DNA of 44,254 bases, from assembly GCF_016411865.1 (NCBI RefSeq), contig NZ_JAEKJA010000014.1, positions 1 through 44,254 of the forward strand, read 5' to 3'. Positions 16,752-25,442 of this stretch are shown here, one piece after another. A program made the position numbers and the translations under genes. The stretch is from Acuticoccus mangrovi. GTDB taxonomy: Bacteria; Pseudomonadota; Alphaproteobacteria; Rhizobiales; Amorphaceae. How positions within the stretch are numbered: the stretch's first letter is position 1; every line of letters starts with the position of its first letter. Under the pieces are notes generated by a model that saw nothing but the letters and a program-made list of their open reading frames with translations, was not told where the DNA came from and did not search any database.

Positions 16752-17732
16752 TCAAGCGAGTTCCTTGGCGGGGGCGCCCACGTGCACGCAGGCGGCAGTG
16801 TGGCCGGGCCCGGCGGTGCGGATCGCCGGCACCACCTGTCGGCACACGGGGATGCGTTCGCCGCAGCGCGGCTCGAAGGCACAGCCCGGCAACAATCGCG
16901 TGAGGTCGGGCGGCGACCCGTCGATCGCCTTCATGCGCTGACCCTTCATGTCGCCGTGCACCGTGGAGGCCATGAGACCCTTGGTATAGGGGTGGGCGGG
17001 CCGGGAGAAGACCTCGCGCGTCGAACCCATCTCCACGAAGCGCCCCGCGTACATCACCGCGATGCGGTCCCCCACCTCCACGGCGACGCCGATGTCGTGG
17101 GTGACGAACATGATCGCCATGCCGAGCTCCTGCTGCAGCTCGCGCAGGAGGAGGAGGATCTGGATCTGCACCGTGGCGTCGAGGGCGGTGGTGGGCTCGT
17201 CGGCGAGGAGCAGACTGGGGCGGCAGGACAGGGCGAGCGCGATCATCGCCCGCTGCCGCATGCCGCCCGACATCTCGAACGGGTAGTTCTTCAGCCGCGC
17301 CTTGGGCGAGGGGATGCGGACCCGCTCGAACAGCTCCAGCGCCCGCGCCTCCGCCTCGCGCTCGGAGATCTTCTCGTGGCGCTTGATCGTCTCCACGATC
17401 TGCGTGCCCACGGTGAAGACCGGATCGAAGGCGGTCATCGGCTCCTGGAAGATCATCGCCACCGTCGGGCCGCGGAGGTCGGCCATCTTGCGCTCGTCGA
17501 GCGACAGGATGTCGTGCTCGGCGACGCGGATGCGGCCCGAGATCGTCGTCCGCCTCTTCGGCAGGAGCTGCATCAGCGCCCTGAGGGTGACGGACTTGCC
17601 CGACCCCGACTCGCCGAGGATGCAGACCACCTCGCCGGGCTCGACCTCGAGATCGACCCCGTTGATGACGTTCGCCGTCCCCTCGTCGGTGCGGAACGAG
17701 ACGTGGAGATTTTCGATCTCGACGAGGCTCAT
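16752..17732 (-). CDS. Peptide/nickel-type ABC transporter ATPase, DppD-like
   Basis: Nucleotide-binding subunit on the inner face of the membrane, 326 residues. Walker A GESGSGKS is at about 40-47, the signature MSGGMRQR near 155, and Walker B LLLADEPT near 176, with the H-loop in THDIGV. The C-terminal oligopeptide-transporter extension has the family Cys pattern ([18 protein letters not shown] and AACVHV), which in DppD/OppD relatives can bind an iron-sulfur cluster. The ATG overlaps the partner ATPase stop as ATGA. With the 17729-18769 gene it forms the ATPase heterodimer of the operon. Confidence 0.93.
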   Translation of the reverse strand: MSLVEIENLHVSFRTDEGTANVINGVDLEVEPGEVVCILGESGSGKSVTLRALMQLLPKRRTTISGRIRVAEHDILSLDERKMADLRGPTVAMIFQEPMTAFDPVFTVGTQIVETIKRHEKISEREAEARALELFERVRIPSPKARLKNYPFEMSGGMRQRAMIALALSCRPSLLLADEPTTALDATVQIQILLLLRELQQELGMAIMFVTHDIGVAVEVGDRIAVMYAGRFVEMGSTREVFSRPAHPYTKGLMASTVHGDMKGQRMKAIDGSPPDLTRLLPGCAFEPRCGERIPVCRQVVPAIRTAGPGHTAACVHVGAPAKELA

Positions 17733-18769
17733 GCGGCAACCCTCTGCGGTGCTTGGGAATGTCCCGACCCTTCGATCGCCATGTGGCAGGCGCTGAAGTG
17801 CCCCTCTCCGGCGACGCGGGTGAGGAAGGGCTCCTTGAGCTTGCACACCTCCTCGGCGTGGACGCAGCGGGTATGGAAGCGGCAGCCGGGGGGCGGGTTG
17901 ATGGGGTTTGGCGGATCGCCGGCGAGCGGCGGCTCGGTCGCGCGCTTGTCGGGATCCATCGCCGGCATCGCCGACAGGAGCGCGCGCGTATAGGGGTGCT
18001 GCGAGGCGGTATAGAGCATCTCGACCGGCCCCACCTCCACCACCTTGCCGAGATACATCACGAGCACCCGGTCCGACACGTAGTGCACCACGTTGAGGTC
18101 GTGGCTGATGAAGAGGTAGGTGAGGTCGAAGTCGCGCTTGAGGTCCATCAGGAGGTTGAGGACCTGCGCCTCGACCGACTTGTCGAGCGCCGACACCGCC
18201 TCGTCGAGGATGACGATGTCGGGCTCGAGCGCCAGCGCGCGGGCGATGTTGACGCGCTGGCGTTGGCCGCCGGAGAGCTCGTGCGGATAGCGGCGGATGA
18301 AGGAGTTGGGGTCGAGCCCCACCTTGGCGAGGAAGTCGCGCGCCCGCTGCTTGGCGACCTTCACCGGCACGCCGTGCACCTTGGGGCCGAAGGCGATGGT
18401 GTCCTCGATGGTGAGGCGAGGGTTCAGCGAGGCGTAGGAATCCTGAAACACCATCTGCATGCGCCGGCGCATCTCGCGCAGGCCGCGGCGGCCGCGCCGC
18501 ACCTCCTCGCCGCCGACGCTGATCGCCCCGGCGTCGGGCTCGATCAGGTGCATCAGGAGCTTGGCGGTGGTGGACTTGCCGCAACCCGACTCGCCGACGA
18601 TGCCGAGCGTCTCGCCGCGGCGCACCTCGAAGCTGACGCCGTCGACGGCCTGCACCGCCCCGACCTGGCGGTTGAGCGCGCCGCCGAAGATGGGGAAGTG
18701 CTTCTTGAGATCGTCCACCTGCAGGAGGACGGGTGGTCGCTCGGTGCTGGTCGCGGTCGTGTCGGTCAT
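17729..18769 (-). CDS. Peptide/nickel-type ABC transporter ATPase, DppF-like
   Basis: Second nucleotide-binding subunit, 346 residues from the ATG at 18769 (MTDTTATS). Walker A GESGCGKST is near residue 60, MVFQDSYASLNPR follows as the DppF-type Q-loop wording, the signature is LSGGQRQR and Walker B is IVILDEAVSALD. The third D-loop residues read DEAVSALD as in other DppF proteins. The C-terminal zone has GCRFHTRC and C...C spacing of the oligopeptide-transporter C domain. It overlaps the DppC-like permease stop by 4 bases. The open frame upstream of 18769 is a shadow of that permease gene. Confidence 0.93.
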   Translation of the reverse strand: MTDTTATSTERPPVLLQVDDLKKHFPIFGGALNRQVGAVQAVDGVSFEVRRGETLGIVGESGCGKSTTAKLLMHLIEPDAGAISVGGEEVRRGRRGLREMRRRMQMVFQDSYASLNPRLTIEDTIAFGPKVHGVPVKVAKQRARDFLAKVGLDPNSFIRRYPHELSGGQRQRVNIARALALEPDIVILDEAVSALDKSVEAQVLNLLMDLKRDFDLTYLFISHDLNVVHYVSDRVLVMYLGKVVEVGPVEMLYTASQHPYTRALLSAMPAMDPDKRATEPPLAGDPPNPINPPPGCRFHTRCVHAEEVCKLKEPFLTRVAGEGHFSACHMAIEGSGHSQAPQRVAA

Positions 18770-19662
18770 ATGCGCACATCCATGGCCGAACGCAGGCCGT
18801 CGCTGAGAAGGTTGAAGCTGAGCGAGGTGATGAAGATGGCGACGCCCGGCAGCGCGGCGATGGTGGGGTTCACGTAGATCGCCTGCCGCAGCGTATTTAG
18901 CATCAGCCCCCATTCGGGCTCCGGCGGCTTCACCCCGAGGCCGAGGAAGGAGAGGCCCGAGGCGAGGATGATCGACACCGAGATGAGGCTGGTCGCGTAG
19001 ATGAAGATCGAGCCGAGCACGTTGGCGAGCACGTGGACGCGGATGATGGTGAGGCTCCCCGCGCCCGAGGCGCGCGCCGCCTCCACGTAGTCGAGCTTGC
19101 GCACCTGGGTCGTCACGCTTTCGGCGACGCGGGCGAGCGGCGGGATGAAGACGAGCGTCAGCGACAGGACGGCGTTGCCGATGCCCGCGCCGAGCGCGCC
19201 GGAGATCGCGATCGCGAGGAGCACCGAGGGGAACGCGTAGAAGACGTCCATGGTGCGCATGATCGCCATGTTGGTGGCGCCGCCGACGAAGCCGGCGATG
19301 ATGCCGAGCGCGCCGCCGATGACGAGCGCGTAGAGCACCGGCATGATGCCCATGAAGAGGGAGAGGCGCCCGCCGTAGAGGAGGCGGGAGAGCATGTCGC
19401 GCCCGGTCTCGTCGGTGCCGAGGAGGTGGCCTTCGGTGCCGAGCGGCTTCAGGCGCAGGATCATGCTCGCCTTGTAAGGGTCGGCGGGCGCGAGGAGCGG
19501 TGCGAACACCGCCGACAGGATGATGAGGAGCACCACGGCGCCGAAGAACAGCGTGACCGGGTCGCGCCGCACCCGCCTCGCCACCGTCGCCCAGTAGCCG
19601 CGCGAGGACACGACGACCTGGGCCGTGTCCACCGAGGCGTCGTTGATGGTGGTGTCGGTCAT
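18766..19662 (-). CDS. Peptide/nickel-type ABC transporter permease, DppC-like
   Basis: Inner-membrane permease, 298 residues, with an N-terminal cytosolic segment then about six membrane segments, the first at LFFGAVVLLIILSAVFA. The LGTDETGRDMLSRLLYG signature after TM1 and the EAA loop (VEAARASGAGSLTIIRVHVLANV) that docks on the ATPases are both clear. The start is the ATG at 19662 (MTDTTIND), 5 bases past the DppB stop. MTDTT also opens the downstream ATPase, a small N-terminal coincidence between neighbours. Second permease of the heterodimer. Confidence 0.93.
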   Translation of the reverse strand: MTDTTINDASVDTAQVVVSSRGYWATVARRVRRDPVTLFFGAVVLLIILSAVFAPLLAPADPYKASMILRLKPLGTEGHLLGTDETGRDMLSRLLYGGRLSLFMGIMPVLYALVIGGALGIIAGFVGGATNMAIMRTMDVFYAFPSVLLAIAISGALGAGIGNAVLSLTLVFIPPLARVAESVTTQVRKLDYVEAARASGAGSLTIIRVHVLANVLGSIFIYATSLISVSIILASGLSFLGLGVKPPEPEWGLMLNTLRQAIYVNPTIAALPGVAIFITSLSFNLLSDGLRSAMDVRI

Positions 19663-19667
19663 GGGGG

Positions 19668-20621
19668 TCAGCTCCGGCGCATGCGCGGGTCGACCGCGGT
19701 CTGAAGGATGTCGACGGCGAGGTTGAGGACCACGAAGAACATCGCCAGCACCAGGATGGTGCCCTGGAGGGTGGGAATGTCGCGGCGGAAGATCGCGTCG
19801 TTGAGGAGATAGCCGGTGCCCGGCCAGTTGAAGACGGTCTCCACCAGGATCGAGCCGCCGAGGAGGTAGCCGAGCTGCAGGCCCATCACCGCGAGCACGG
19901 TGGGGGCGGCGTTCTTGATGATGTGCAGCATCACGCGGCCGTGGAGGAGGCCCTTGGCGTGGAGCGCCTGCACGAACTCCTGGCTGAGGATTTCGGCGAC
20001 CGTCGCCCGCACCGTGCGGGTGATGATGCCGCAGGGGATCACCGACAGCGTGATGGCGGGAAGCACCAGATGGCGCAGGTGGGTCCAGTTCCACTCCCAG
20101 CCGGCCGACCCGCCGGGGCCCATCCCCATGGCCGGCAGCACGTTGAACTCCACCGCGAAGATGATGACGAGAACGATGCCGAGCCAATAGTGCGGCACCG
20201 ACACGCCGGTGACGCCGAAGCCGGTGGCGATCTTGTCGATCCAGGTTCCCTGAAAGTAGCCCGCGAGGCCGCCGAGGCAGGCGCCGAGCACGAAGCCGAT
20301 GAGGGTGGCGGTGATCGCCAGCATGAGCGTGTTGGGCACGGCGATGGCGAGGGAGGCGGCGACGGGCTGGTTGTTCACCACCGAGTTGCCGAGATCGCCG
20401 GTGAGGGCGCGTCCGAGCCAGCGGGCATATTGAAAGGGCAGCGGCTGATCGAAGCCGTAGTCACGCTTCAGCTTCTCCACCACCTCGGCGGGGGCGTCGG
20501 CGCCCACCACGGCGTTGAGCGGATCGCCGGGCGCGATGTGGACGAGCGCGAAGGCGATGATGGTGACCCCGAGCGAGATCGGGATGACGTAGAGAATCCG
20601 GCGGATGATGTAGGCGAGCAC
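19668..20621 (-). CDS. Peptide/nickel-type ABC transporter permease, DppB-like
   Basis: Inner-membrane permease, 317 residues, six membrane segments, beginning MLAYIIRRILYVIPISLGVTI as is standard for DppB. HIAPGDP follows TM1, and the EAA loop (VQALHAKGLLHGRVMLHIIKNA) is near residue 225. The start is a GTG at 20621 with GGAGGG about 10 bases upstream. A strong hairpin (20677-20703) separates it from the binding-protein gene, as is usual where binding protein must be made in excess over the membrane parts. Confidence 0.93.
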   Translation of the reverse strand: MLAYIIRRILYVIPISLGVTIIAFALVHIAPGDPLNAVVGADAPAEVVEKLKRDYGFDQPLPFQYARWLGRALTGDLGNSVVNNQPVAASLAIAVPNTLMLAITATLIGFVLGACLGGLAGYFQGTWIDKIATGFGVTGVSVPHYWLGIVLVIIFAVEFNVLPAMGMGPGGSAGWEWNWTHLRHLVLPAITLSVIPCGIITRTVRATVAEILSQEFVQALHAKGLLHGRVMLHIIKNAAPTVLAVMGLQLGYLLGGSILVETVFNWPGTGYLLNDAIFRRDIPTLQGTILVLAMFFVVLNLAVDILQTAVDPRMRRS

Positions 20622-20676
20622 GAAACGCGTCCCTCCGGCACACGGACCGCGGAAGCCGCGGCGGACAAAGCGAAAG

Positions 20677-20703
20677 GGGACGCGCGCCGGCGGCGCGCGT
20701 CCC
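20677..20703 (-). promoter_or_regulatory. GC-rich hairpin between binding-protein and permease genes
   Basis: A perfect 12-base stem (20677-20688 with 20692-20703) with a three-base loop lies 17 bases after the SBP stop in the direction of transcription. Only a weak T-rich stretch (CTTTCGCTTT) follows. It probably acts as a partial terminator or a 3' stabiliser of the SBP message. Confidence 0.75.
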
Positions 20704-20719
20704 GGAGGAGGTCAGGCGA

Positions 20720-22333
20720 TCACTCTTCCATGTAGACGCCGGTGAGGCTCTGGAACCAGTTCTGGGCCGGCACGAAGCCCTTCACCTTGCTCGTCATCGC
20801 GCGCGGCGCCACGTCGTGCACCACCCACAGGAAGAGGGCGTCGTCGACCATCTTGGTGTGCACCTTGGCGAGCAGCTTGTCGCGTTCGGCGGCATCGAAG
20901 GTGGTCTGGATGTCGGTGAAGAGCTGGTCCATCTCGGCGTCGGAGTAGTAGCCGAAGTTCACCCCGTTCGGCGCCGCGAGGTCGGAGCGGATGAAGCGGG
21001 TGAAGGCGCTGTAGGGGTCCTGCGTGGTATAGGACACGTTCACCCCGTCGGTGCCGTTCGCCTGCGGCGACTTCGCGCCGGCGCGCCAGATGTCAAGCAG
21101 CGCCTGCCACTCCACCACGTCGAAGTCGACGTTGATGCCCACCTCGGCGAGGTTCTGCTGGATGTACTCGTTCATCTGCAGCGGCAGCATCTGGCCGGAG
21201 CCGGAGGCCGAGATGGTCATCTTGACGTCGAGCGGATGGTCGGGGCCGTAGCCCGCCTCTGCCATCAGCTTCTTGGCCGCCTCCACGTCGGTCTTCACCT
21301 CGAAGGAGGGGGTGCCGAACCAGGCGTTGGAGGGCACCACGTGGCCCTTCGCCGCGACGCCGTAGCCGCCGAGGAGCTGAACGATACCGTCACGATCGAT
21401 GGCAAGGTTCGCCGCCTTGCGCACCTTGATGTCGTTCCACGGCGAGCCCTCCACGCGGCTGAAGTGCCAGGGCCAGATGTGGGGGTAGACGTTGGAGACG
21501 ACCTCCATGCCCTGGCTCTTGATGCGGGGGATGGCGTCCGGCGCCGGTGCTTCGATCCAGTCGACCTGGCCGGAGAGGAGGGCGGCGGTGCGGGCCGAGG
21601 GGTCGGGCAGCGGCAGGAGGATCAACCGCTCGAGCTTCGGCACGCGATCCGGGTCCCAATATTCCGCGTTGGGCACGAGTTCGGCCCGCTCGCGGGCGGT
21701 CAGGACGTCGAGCTTGAAGGGGCCGGTGCCGGCCGGGTCCTGGGCGAACGCGTTCCAGTCCTTCGTCTCCTCCCACTTGGAGGGCGAGGCCATCAGGAAG
21801 TAGCTGATCTGGAAGGGGAAGAAAGAGTCGGGCTCCTTCGTGGTGAACTCGACGGTGTAGTCGTCGACCTTCTCCACCTTCTCGAAGCCCGGCATGCGGA
21901 AGTTCACGAGCGAGGCCTGGCGCGCGCTGTATTGAGGCGAGTCCTCGTCGAACAGCTTGGCGAAGTTCCACACCACGGCGTCGGCGTCGAAGTCGGTGCC
22001 GTCGTGGAATTTCACGCCTTCGCGCAGCTTGAAGGTCCACTTGGTGGGATCGTCGGGGTTCACCTCCCAGCTCTCGGCGAGACCGGGGATCAGCACCGAC
22101 GGCTTGTCGGCGCTCGACAGGTCCCAGTTGATCAGCGCGTCGTAGAGCTGGAGGCCGACGAAGCGGAAGCCTTCGAAGCCGTTGTCCGGCTGGCCCCAGG
22201 TCAGCGGCACGTCGTTGGCCGTCATTCCGAGCCGCAGGGTGCCCTGCGCGGCTGCCGGCAACGCCATCGCGCCGGCAAGGGTCAGCGCCACTGCTGTTGT
22301 CCGCAGTGTTCGCAGGAACGGTCTCACCACCAT
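20720..22333 (-). CDS. Extracellular solute-binding protein, family 5
   Basis: Periplasmic substrate receptor of the peptide/nickel ABC class, 537 residues. Residues 1-30 are a Sec signal peptide (MVVRPFLRTLRT, hydrophobic core, cut near AAAQ-G). Typical family pieces are LAESWEVNPDDPTKWTFKLR, a FHDGTDF loop and DVEAAKKLMAEAGY. The start is the ATG at 22333 with GAGGTGAT 7 bases upstream. First gene of the operon that continues through two permeases, two ATPases, the asparaginase-family hydrolase and the amidase. The downstream genes suggest an amide or peptide-like ligand; the pocket cannot be read from sequence. Confidence 0.93.
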   Translation of the reverse strand: MVVRPFLRTLRTTAVALTLAGAMALPAAAQGTLRLGMTANDVPLTWGQPDNGFEGFRFVGLQLYDALINWDLSSADKPSVLIPGLAESWEVNPDDPTKWTFKLREGVKFHDGTDFDADAVVWNFAKLFDEDSPQYSARQASLVNFRMPGFEKVEKVDDYTVEFTTKEPDSFFPFQISYFLMASPSKWEETKDWNAFAQDPAGTGPFKLDVLTARERAELVPNAEYWDPDRVPKLERLILLPLPDPSARTAALLSGQVDWIEAPAPDAIPRIKSQGMEVVSNVYPHIWPWHFSRVEGSPWNDIKVRKAANLAIDRDGIVQLLGGYGVAAKGHVVPSNAWFGTPSFEVKTDVEAAKKLMAEAGYGPDHPLDVKMTISASGSGQMLPLQMNEYIQQNLAEVGINVDFDVVEWQALLDIWRAGAKSPQANGTDGVNVSYTTQDPYSAFTRFIRSDLAAPNGVNFGYYSDAEMDQLFTDIQTTFDAAERDKLLAKVHTKMVDDALFLWVVHDVAPRAMTSKVKGFVPAQNWFQSLTGVYMEE

Positions 22334-22738
22334 AGCGATCACCTCGTGGTCATGGGCGGTTGTTGGTGCCGGTGTTCCAATGCAAGGGGGGTGCCAGCGA
22401 CGCGGCGGCATCGTGGCGGTGCTTGTAACATGTCAGAATAAGTGCGTACTTTTATCTGAACAGGTAAAACTATAGTTTGTAAGGTGTTGGTTTACTCGCC
22501 TCGTCGACAAAGCAATTCTTGGTTGAGGATCGGCGGGACGCGGACCTTCTCCGGGGAGAGGCCGGCGCGCATCCGCGGGCTCGACGATGGGCCGGCGACG
22601 TTTTGGAAATCTCGCGCGGATCGCCATGGGCTGCGGCGCGGCCGGCCCGTCGAGGGCGTCCGCGGACGGCGGCGATTTCCCCCGCGGGCGAACTTGATCT
22701 AGGCTTCGAGCAAAATCATAAGTTCGGAGGATCGCCCG
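22334..22738. promoter_or_regulatory. Divergent intergenic region, SBP operon / SAF oxidoreductase
   Basis: A 405-base region that must hold the promoters of the seven-gene transporter operon (minus) and the oxidoreductase (plus). An AT-rich block at about 22425-22520 contains a 20-base palindrome (listed separately). The remainder up to 22700 is GC-rich with no recognisable gene. No regulator gene is adjacent. Confidence 0.5.
22450..22469. promoter_or_regulatory. Candidate operator palindrome
   Basis: TTTTATCTG, AA, CAGGTAAAA: 9-base half-sites matching at 8 of 9 positions. It lies 117 bases upstream of the SBP start in an AT-rich block within otherwise GC-rich DNA, the arrangement expected of a GntR- or LacI-sized repressor site. 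It is placed to control the transporter operon and possibly the divergent gene. Confidence 0.5.
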
Positions 22739-24055
22739 ATGTTTCTCTATCGAAAGCTGCTCGCACGCAGCAGCGAGACGCCGGTTCGCGTCTGCCTGAT
22801 CGGCGCCGGCAAATTCGGCTCCATGTTTCTGAGCCAGGTGCCGTCGACCCCCGGCCTGGAAGTGGCGGTGATTGCCGACCTGCGCGTCGACGCCGCCCGC
22901 AGCGCCTGCCGCTCGGTGGGCTGGCCGGCCGACCTCGTCGCCGACACCGACTTCACCGACGACGCGCTGACCGCGATCGCCCGCGACGACGTCGACGTGG
23001 TGGTGGAGGCGACGGGCCATCCGCGCGCCGGCATCGCCCATGCGCGGGCGGCGTTCGCGGCCGGAAAGCACATCGTGATGGTCAACGTGGAGGCCGACGT
23101 TCTCGCCGGCGTCGCCCTCGCCCGCGAGGCGGCGTCGGCCGGCGTCGTCTACAGCATGGCCTACGGCGACCAGCCCGCCCTCGTCGCCGAGATGGTCGAC
23201 TGGGCGCGCTGCTGCGGCTTCGGCGTCGCCGCGGCGGGCAAGGGCACCAAGCACATGGCCCACTTCCACCAGTCGACGCCGGACAATGTGTGGGATCAGT
23301 TCGGCATCACCCCGGAGGCCGCCCGGCTCGCCGGGATGAACCCCAAGATGTTCAACTCCTTCGTGGACGGCACCAAGTCCGGCATCGAGATGGCCGCGAT
23401 CGCCAACGCGTGCGACCTCGCCGTGCCGTCGGACGGGCTGCTCTTCCCGCCCGCCGGGGTGCACGACCTCGCCCACATCCTGCGTCCGCGCGCGCTCGGC
23501 GGGGTGCTGGAGCGCACCGGCATCACCGAGGTCGTCACCTCGATGGAGCCCGACGGGCGCGAGACGGCGGACCATCTGCGCTGGGGCGTCTACGTGGTGC
23601 TCGAGGCGCCCAACGACTATGCGGCCGCCTGCTTCAAGCAATACGGCATGGCGCCCGATTCCACCGGGCGCTTCGCGGCGATGTACCGGCCCTTCCATCT
23701 CATCGGGCTAGAGTTGAATATGTCCGTTCTTGCCGCGGCGCTCGAAGGCAAGTCCACCGGCACTTCGCGGGCGTTCGTGGGGGATGCGGTGGCGTGCGCC
23801 AAGCGCGATCTCGCAGCAGGCGAGGTGCTCGACGGCGAGGGCGGCTACTGCGTGTGGGGCAAGCTGATCCCGGCGGAGCGGTCGTTGCGCGAGGGGGCGC
23901 TGCCCATCGGCCTTGCGCAGGAGGTGACGCTGACCCGCCCGATCCCGGCCGGCCAGGTGGTGAGCTGGAACGACGTCGTGTTCAAGGAGGGGGACGACAC
24001 CGTCGCCTATCGTCGCGCGATGGAAGAGGTGGAGAAGCCGCGCCAGGCGGCGTGA
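22739..24055 (+). CDS. Rossmann-fold oxidoreductase with SAF-type C-terminal domain
   Basis: A 438-residue cytosolic protein starting at an ATG with GGAGG 8 bases upstream. Residues about 17-160 form an NAD(P)-binding Rossmann domain (VCLIGAGKFGSMFL, then EATGHPRAGIAHARAAFAAGKHIVMVN) like homoserine dehydrogenase and Gfo/Idh proteins. A central domain follows (DGTKSGIEMAAIAN). The last 90 residues (GEVLDGEGGYCVWGKLIPAERS to PIPAGQVVSWNDV) are a SAF-like domain, as in sialate synthase and UxaA proteins. Such fusions are usually annotated only as NAD(P)H-dependent oxidoreductase. It is divergent from the transporter operon. The substrate is unknown. Confidence 0.8.
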   Translation: MFLYRKLLARSSETPVRVCLIGAGKFGSMFLSQVPSTPGLEVAVIADLRVDAARSACRSVGWPADLVADTDFTDDALTAIARDDVDVVVEATGHPRAGIAHARAAFAAGKHIVMVNVEADVLAGVALAREAASAGVVYSMAYGDQPALVAEMVDWARCCGFGVAAAGKGTKHMAHFHQSTPDNVWDQFGITPEAARLAGMNPKMFNSFVDGTKSGIEMAAIANACDLAVPSDGLLFPPAGVHDLAHILRPRALGGVLERTGITEVVTSMEPDGRETADHLRWGVYVVLEAPNDYAAACFKQYGMAPDSTGRFAAMYRPFHLIGLELNMSVLAAALEGKSTGTSRAFVGDAVACAKRDLAAGEVLDGEGGYCVWGKLIPAERSLREGALPIGLAQEVTLTRPIPAGQVVSWNDVVFKEGDDTVAYRRAMEEVEKPRQAA

Positions 24056-24141
24056 AGAAGGCGCCCCCGGGAGCCTCCCGTCGGCATCGGTCGCGCCGGC
24101 GCGAAAGGGGCGCCCGGGCGTACGGGGTGCCGAGGTGAATG

Positions 24142-24166
24142 GGTGCGGCCGCGAACCGGCCGCACC
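24142..24166. terminator. Hairpin between convergent genes
   Basis: A perfect 10-base stem (24142-24151 with 24157-24166) and CGAAC loop lies in the 118 bases between the oxidoreductase stop and the convergent SDR stop, 7 bases from the SDR. There is no T-run on either strand, so it is a probable 3'-end structure rather than a proven intrinsic terminator. Confidence 0.55.
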
Positions 24167-24173
24167 GTCGGGC

Positions 24174-24956
24174 TCAGCCCATCGTGGAGTTGAAGGCGCC
24201 GCCGTCGAGAAGCACGTTCTGGCCCACCATGAAGCCCACGTGCTCGGAGCAGAGGAAGGCGCAGACGGCGCCGAACTCGGCCGGGGTGCCGAAGCGACCG
24301 CGGGGGATCACCGACTGCGCCCGCTCGCGCGCCTCCTCCACGGAGATGTTCTCGGTGCTCGCGACGTTGCCCATCAGCCCCTTGATGCGATCGGTGTCGT
24401 GCTGGCCGGGGAGCAGATTGTTCATGATGACGCCATGCTTGGCGACCTGGCGGGCGGTGCCCGCGACGAAGCCGGTGAGGCCGGCGCGGGCGGAGTTCGA
24501 AAGGCCGAGGCGCGGGATCGGCGCCTTCACCGAACCCGACGTGATCGACACGACGCGGCCCCAGCCCCGCTCGATCATCCCCGGCAGCACCGCGGTGGCG
24601 AGGAGGATCGGGGTGAGCATGTTCGATTCCACCGCCTTCAGCCACTCCTCGTGACCCCAGTCGGACCACACCCCCGGGGGCGGGCCGCCGGCGTTATTCA
24701 CCAGAATGTCGGGGTTGGGCTCGGCCTCGAGGAGAGCGGCACGGCCTTCCTCGGTGGTGACGTCGACCGCCACGGTCTTCACGGTCACGCCGTAGGCGGC
24801 GCGAATCGCGTCGGCGGTCGCCTCGAGCGTTTCGGCGGTGCGCGCGTTGAGGGTGAGGTCGACGCCCGCCGCGGCAAGCGCCTCGGCCGACCCGCGACCA
24901 AGCCCCTTCGACGACGCGCAGACGATGGCGCGACGGCCCTTGATCCCAAGATCCAT
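24174..24956 (-). CDS. SDR-family protein with non-canonical active site
   Basis: A 260-residue Rossmann SDR. The cofactor loop is CASSKGLG at residues 13-20, NNAG is at 87-90 and the active-site Ser is at about 138-140. The Tyr-x-x-x-Lys pair that should follow 13 residues later is Ser153-Asn-Ser-Ala-Arg157, so both the catalytic Tyr and Lys are absent. This SNSAR wording occurs in a known BKR-like side branch of the family. The start is the ATG at 24956 with GAGGAG 7 bases upstream; an upstream in-frame start at 24980 is not favoured. Convergent with the SAF oxidoreductase. Activity and substrate are open. Confidence 0.82.
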   Translation of the reverse strand: MDLGIKGRRAIVCASSKGLGRGSAEALAAAGVDLTLNARTAETLEATADAIRAAYGVTVKTVAVDVTTEEGRAALLEAEPNPDILVNNAGGPPPGVWSDWGHEEWLKAVESNMLTPILLATAVLPGMIERGWGRVVSITSGSVKAPIPRLGLSNSARAGLTGFVAGTARQVAKHGVIMNNLLPGQHDTDRIKGLMGNVASTENISVEEARERAQSVIPRGRFGTPAEFGAVCAFLCSEHVGFMVGQNVLLDGGAFNSTMG

Positions 24957-25442
24957 AGTTGAACTCCTCGTTGGTCGCATGCCGATGCCACGGGCGACCG
25001 CCGTACGGCAAGGCGACTTCGCCGCACCGGACGGATCAAGCCGCCCGATCTTTGGGCAGCCGATCGAATTCGCTTGGCATAAGGTTCATGATGTGCATTC
25101 GTTGCGGTCTGAGCCACGTAAGAGCATGCGGGGATGAGTGTGGCTGAGCGGGAGATCGGCGGATCGGGCGGTCAGCCTAGGTTGTCGGCCTCAAGAAGAC
25201 GGGAAGATTGTCGTCCCGAGGACGACAATGAAATGTGAGCCGCAGGCGAATGTTTCTGCGGCGGCGTGATGACTAACTACGACCTCAACCAACAGATTGG
25301 GTCGACAAAGCGGCGTGACGGGCGCGACCGAGGGTTCGGAACGCCAGCCACGACGTAAGGGTTCGCGGTTGCCGCGAGCCATGAGATTTCGACGCCGGGT
25401 GCGGGGCCAGGCGCGGAAGGTACCGGGAGACAGGAGGCCGTC
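24957..25442. promoter_or_regulatory. Long intergenic region / cspA leader with hairpins
   Basis: A 486-base gap between the divergent SDR and cspA genes. On the plus strand it holds a perfect 10-base hairpin with a three-base loop (25207-25216 with 25220-25229), followed by a 6-base stem CCGCAG/CTGCGG (25240-25245 with 25256-25261). Cold-shock genes commonly have long structured leaders, and this one fits that pattern. No gene with convincing codon use was seen. Confidence 0.5.

Noticed and set aside
16752-18779. Fused double ATPase of 675 residues
   Set aside because: The upstream half is a frame-shifted shadow of the DppF-like gene; the real gene starts at 17732 with an ATGA overlap.
22694-22722. 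Sigma-70 promoter TTGATC-17-CATAAG before the SAF oxidoreductase
   Set aside because: Only 4 of 6 matches in each box, and the implied start would fall inside the SD sequence.
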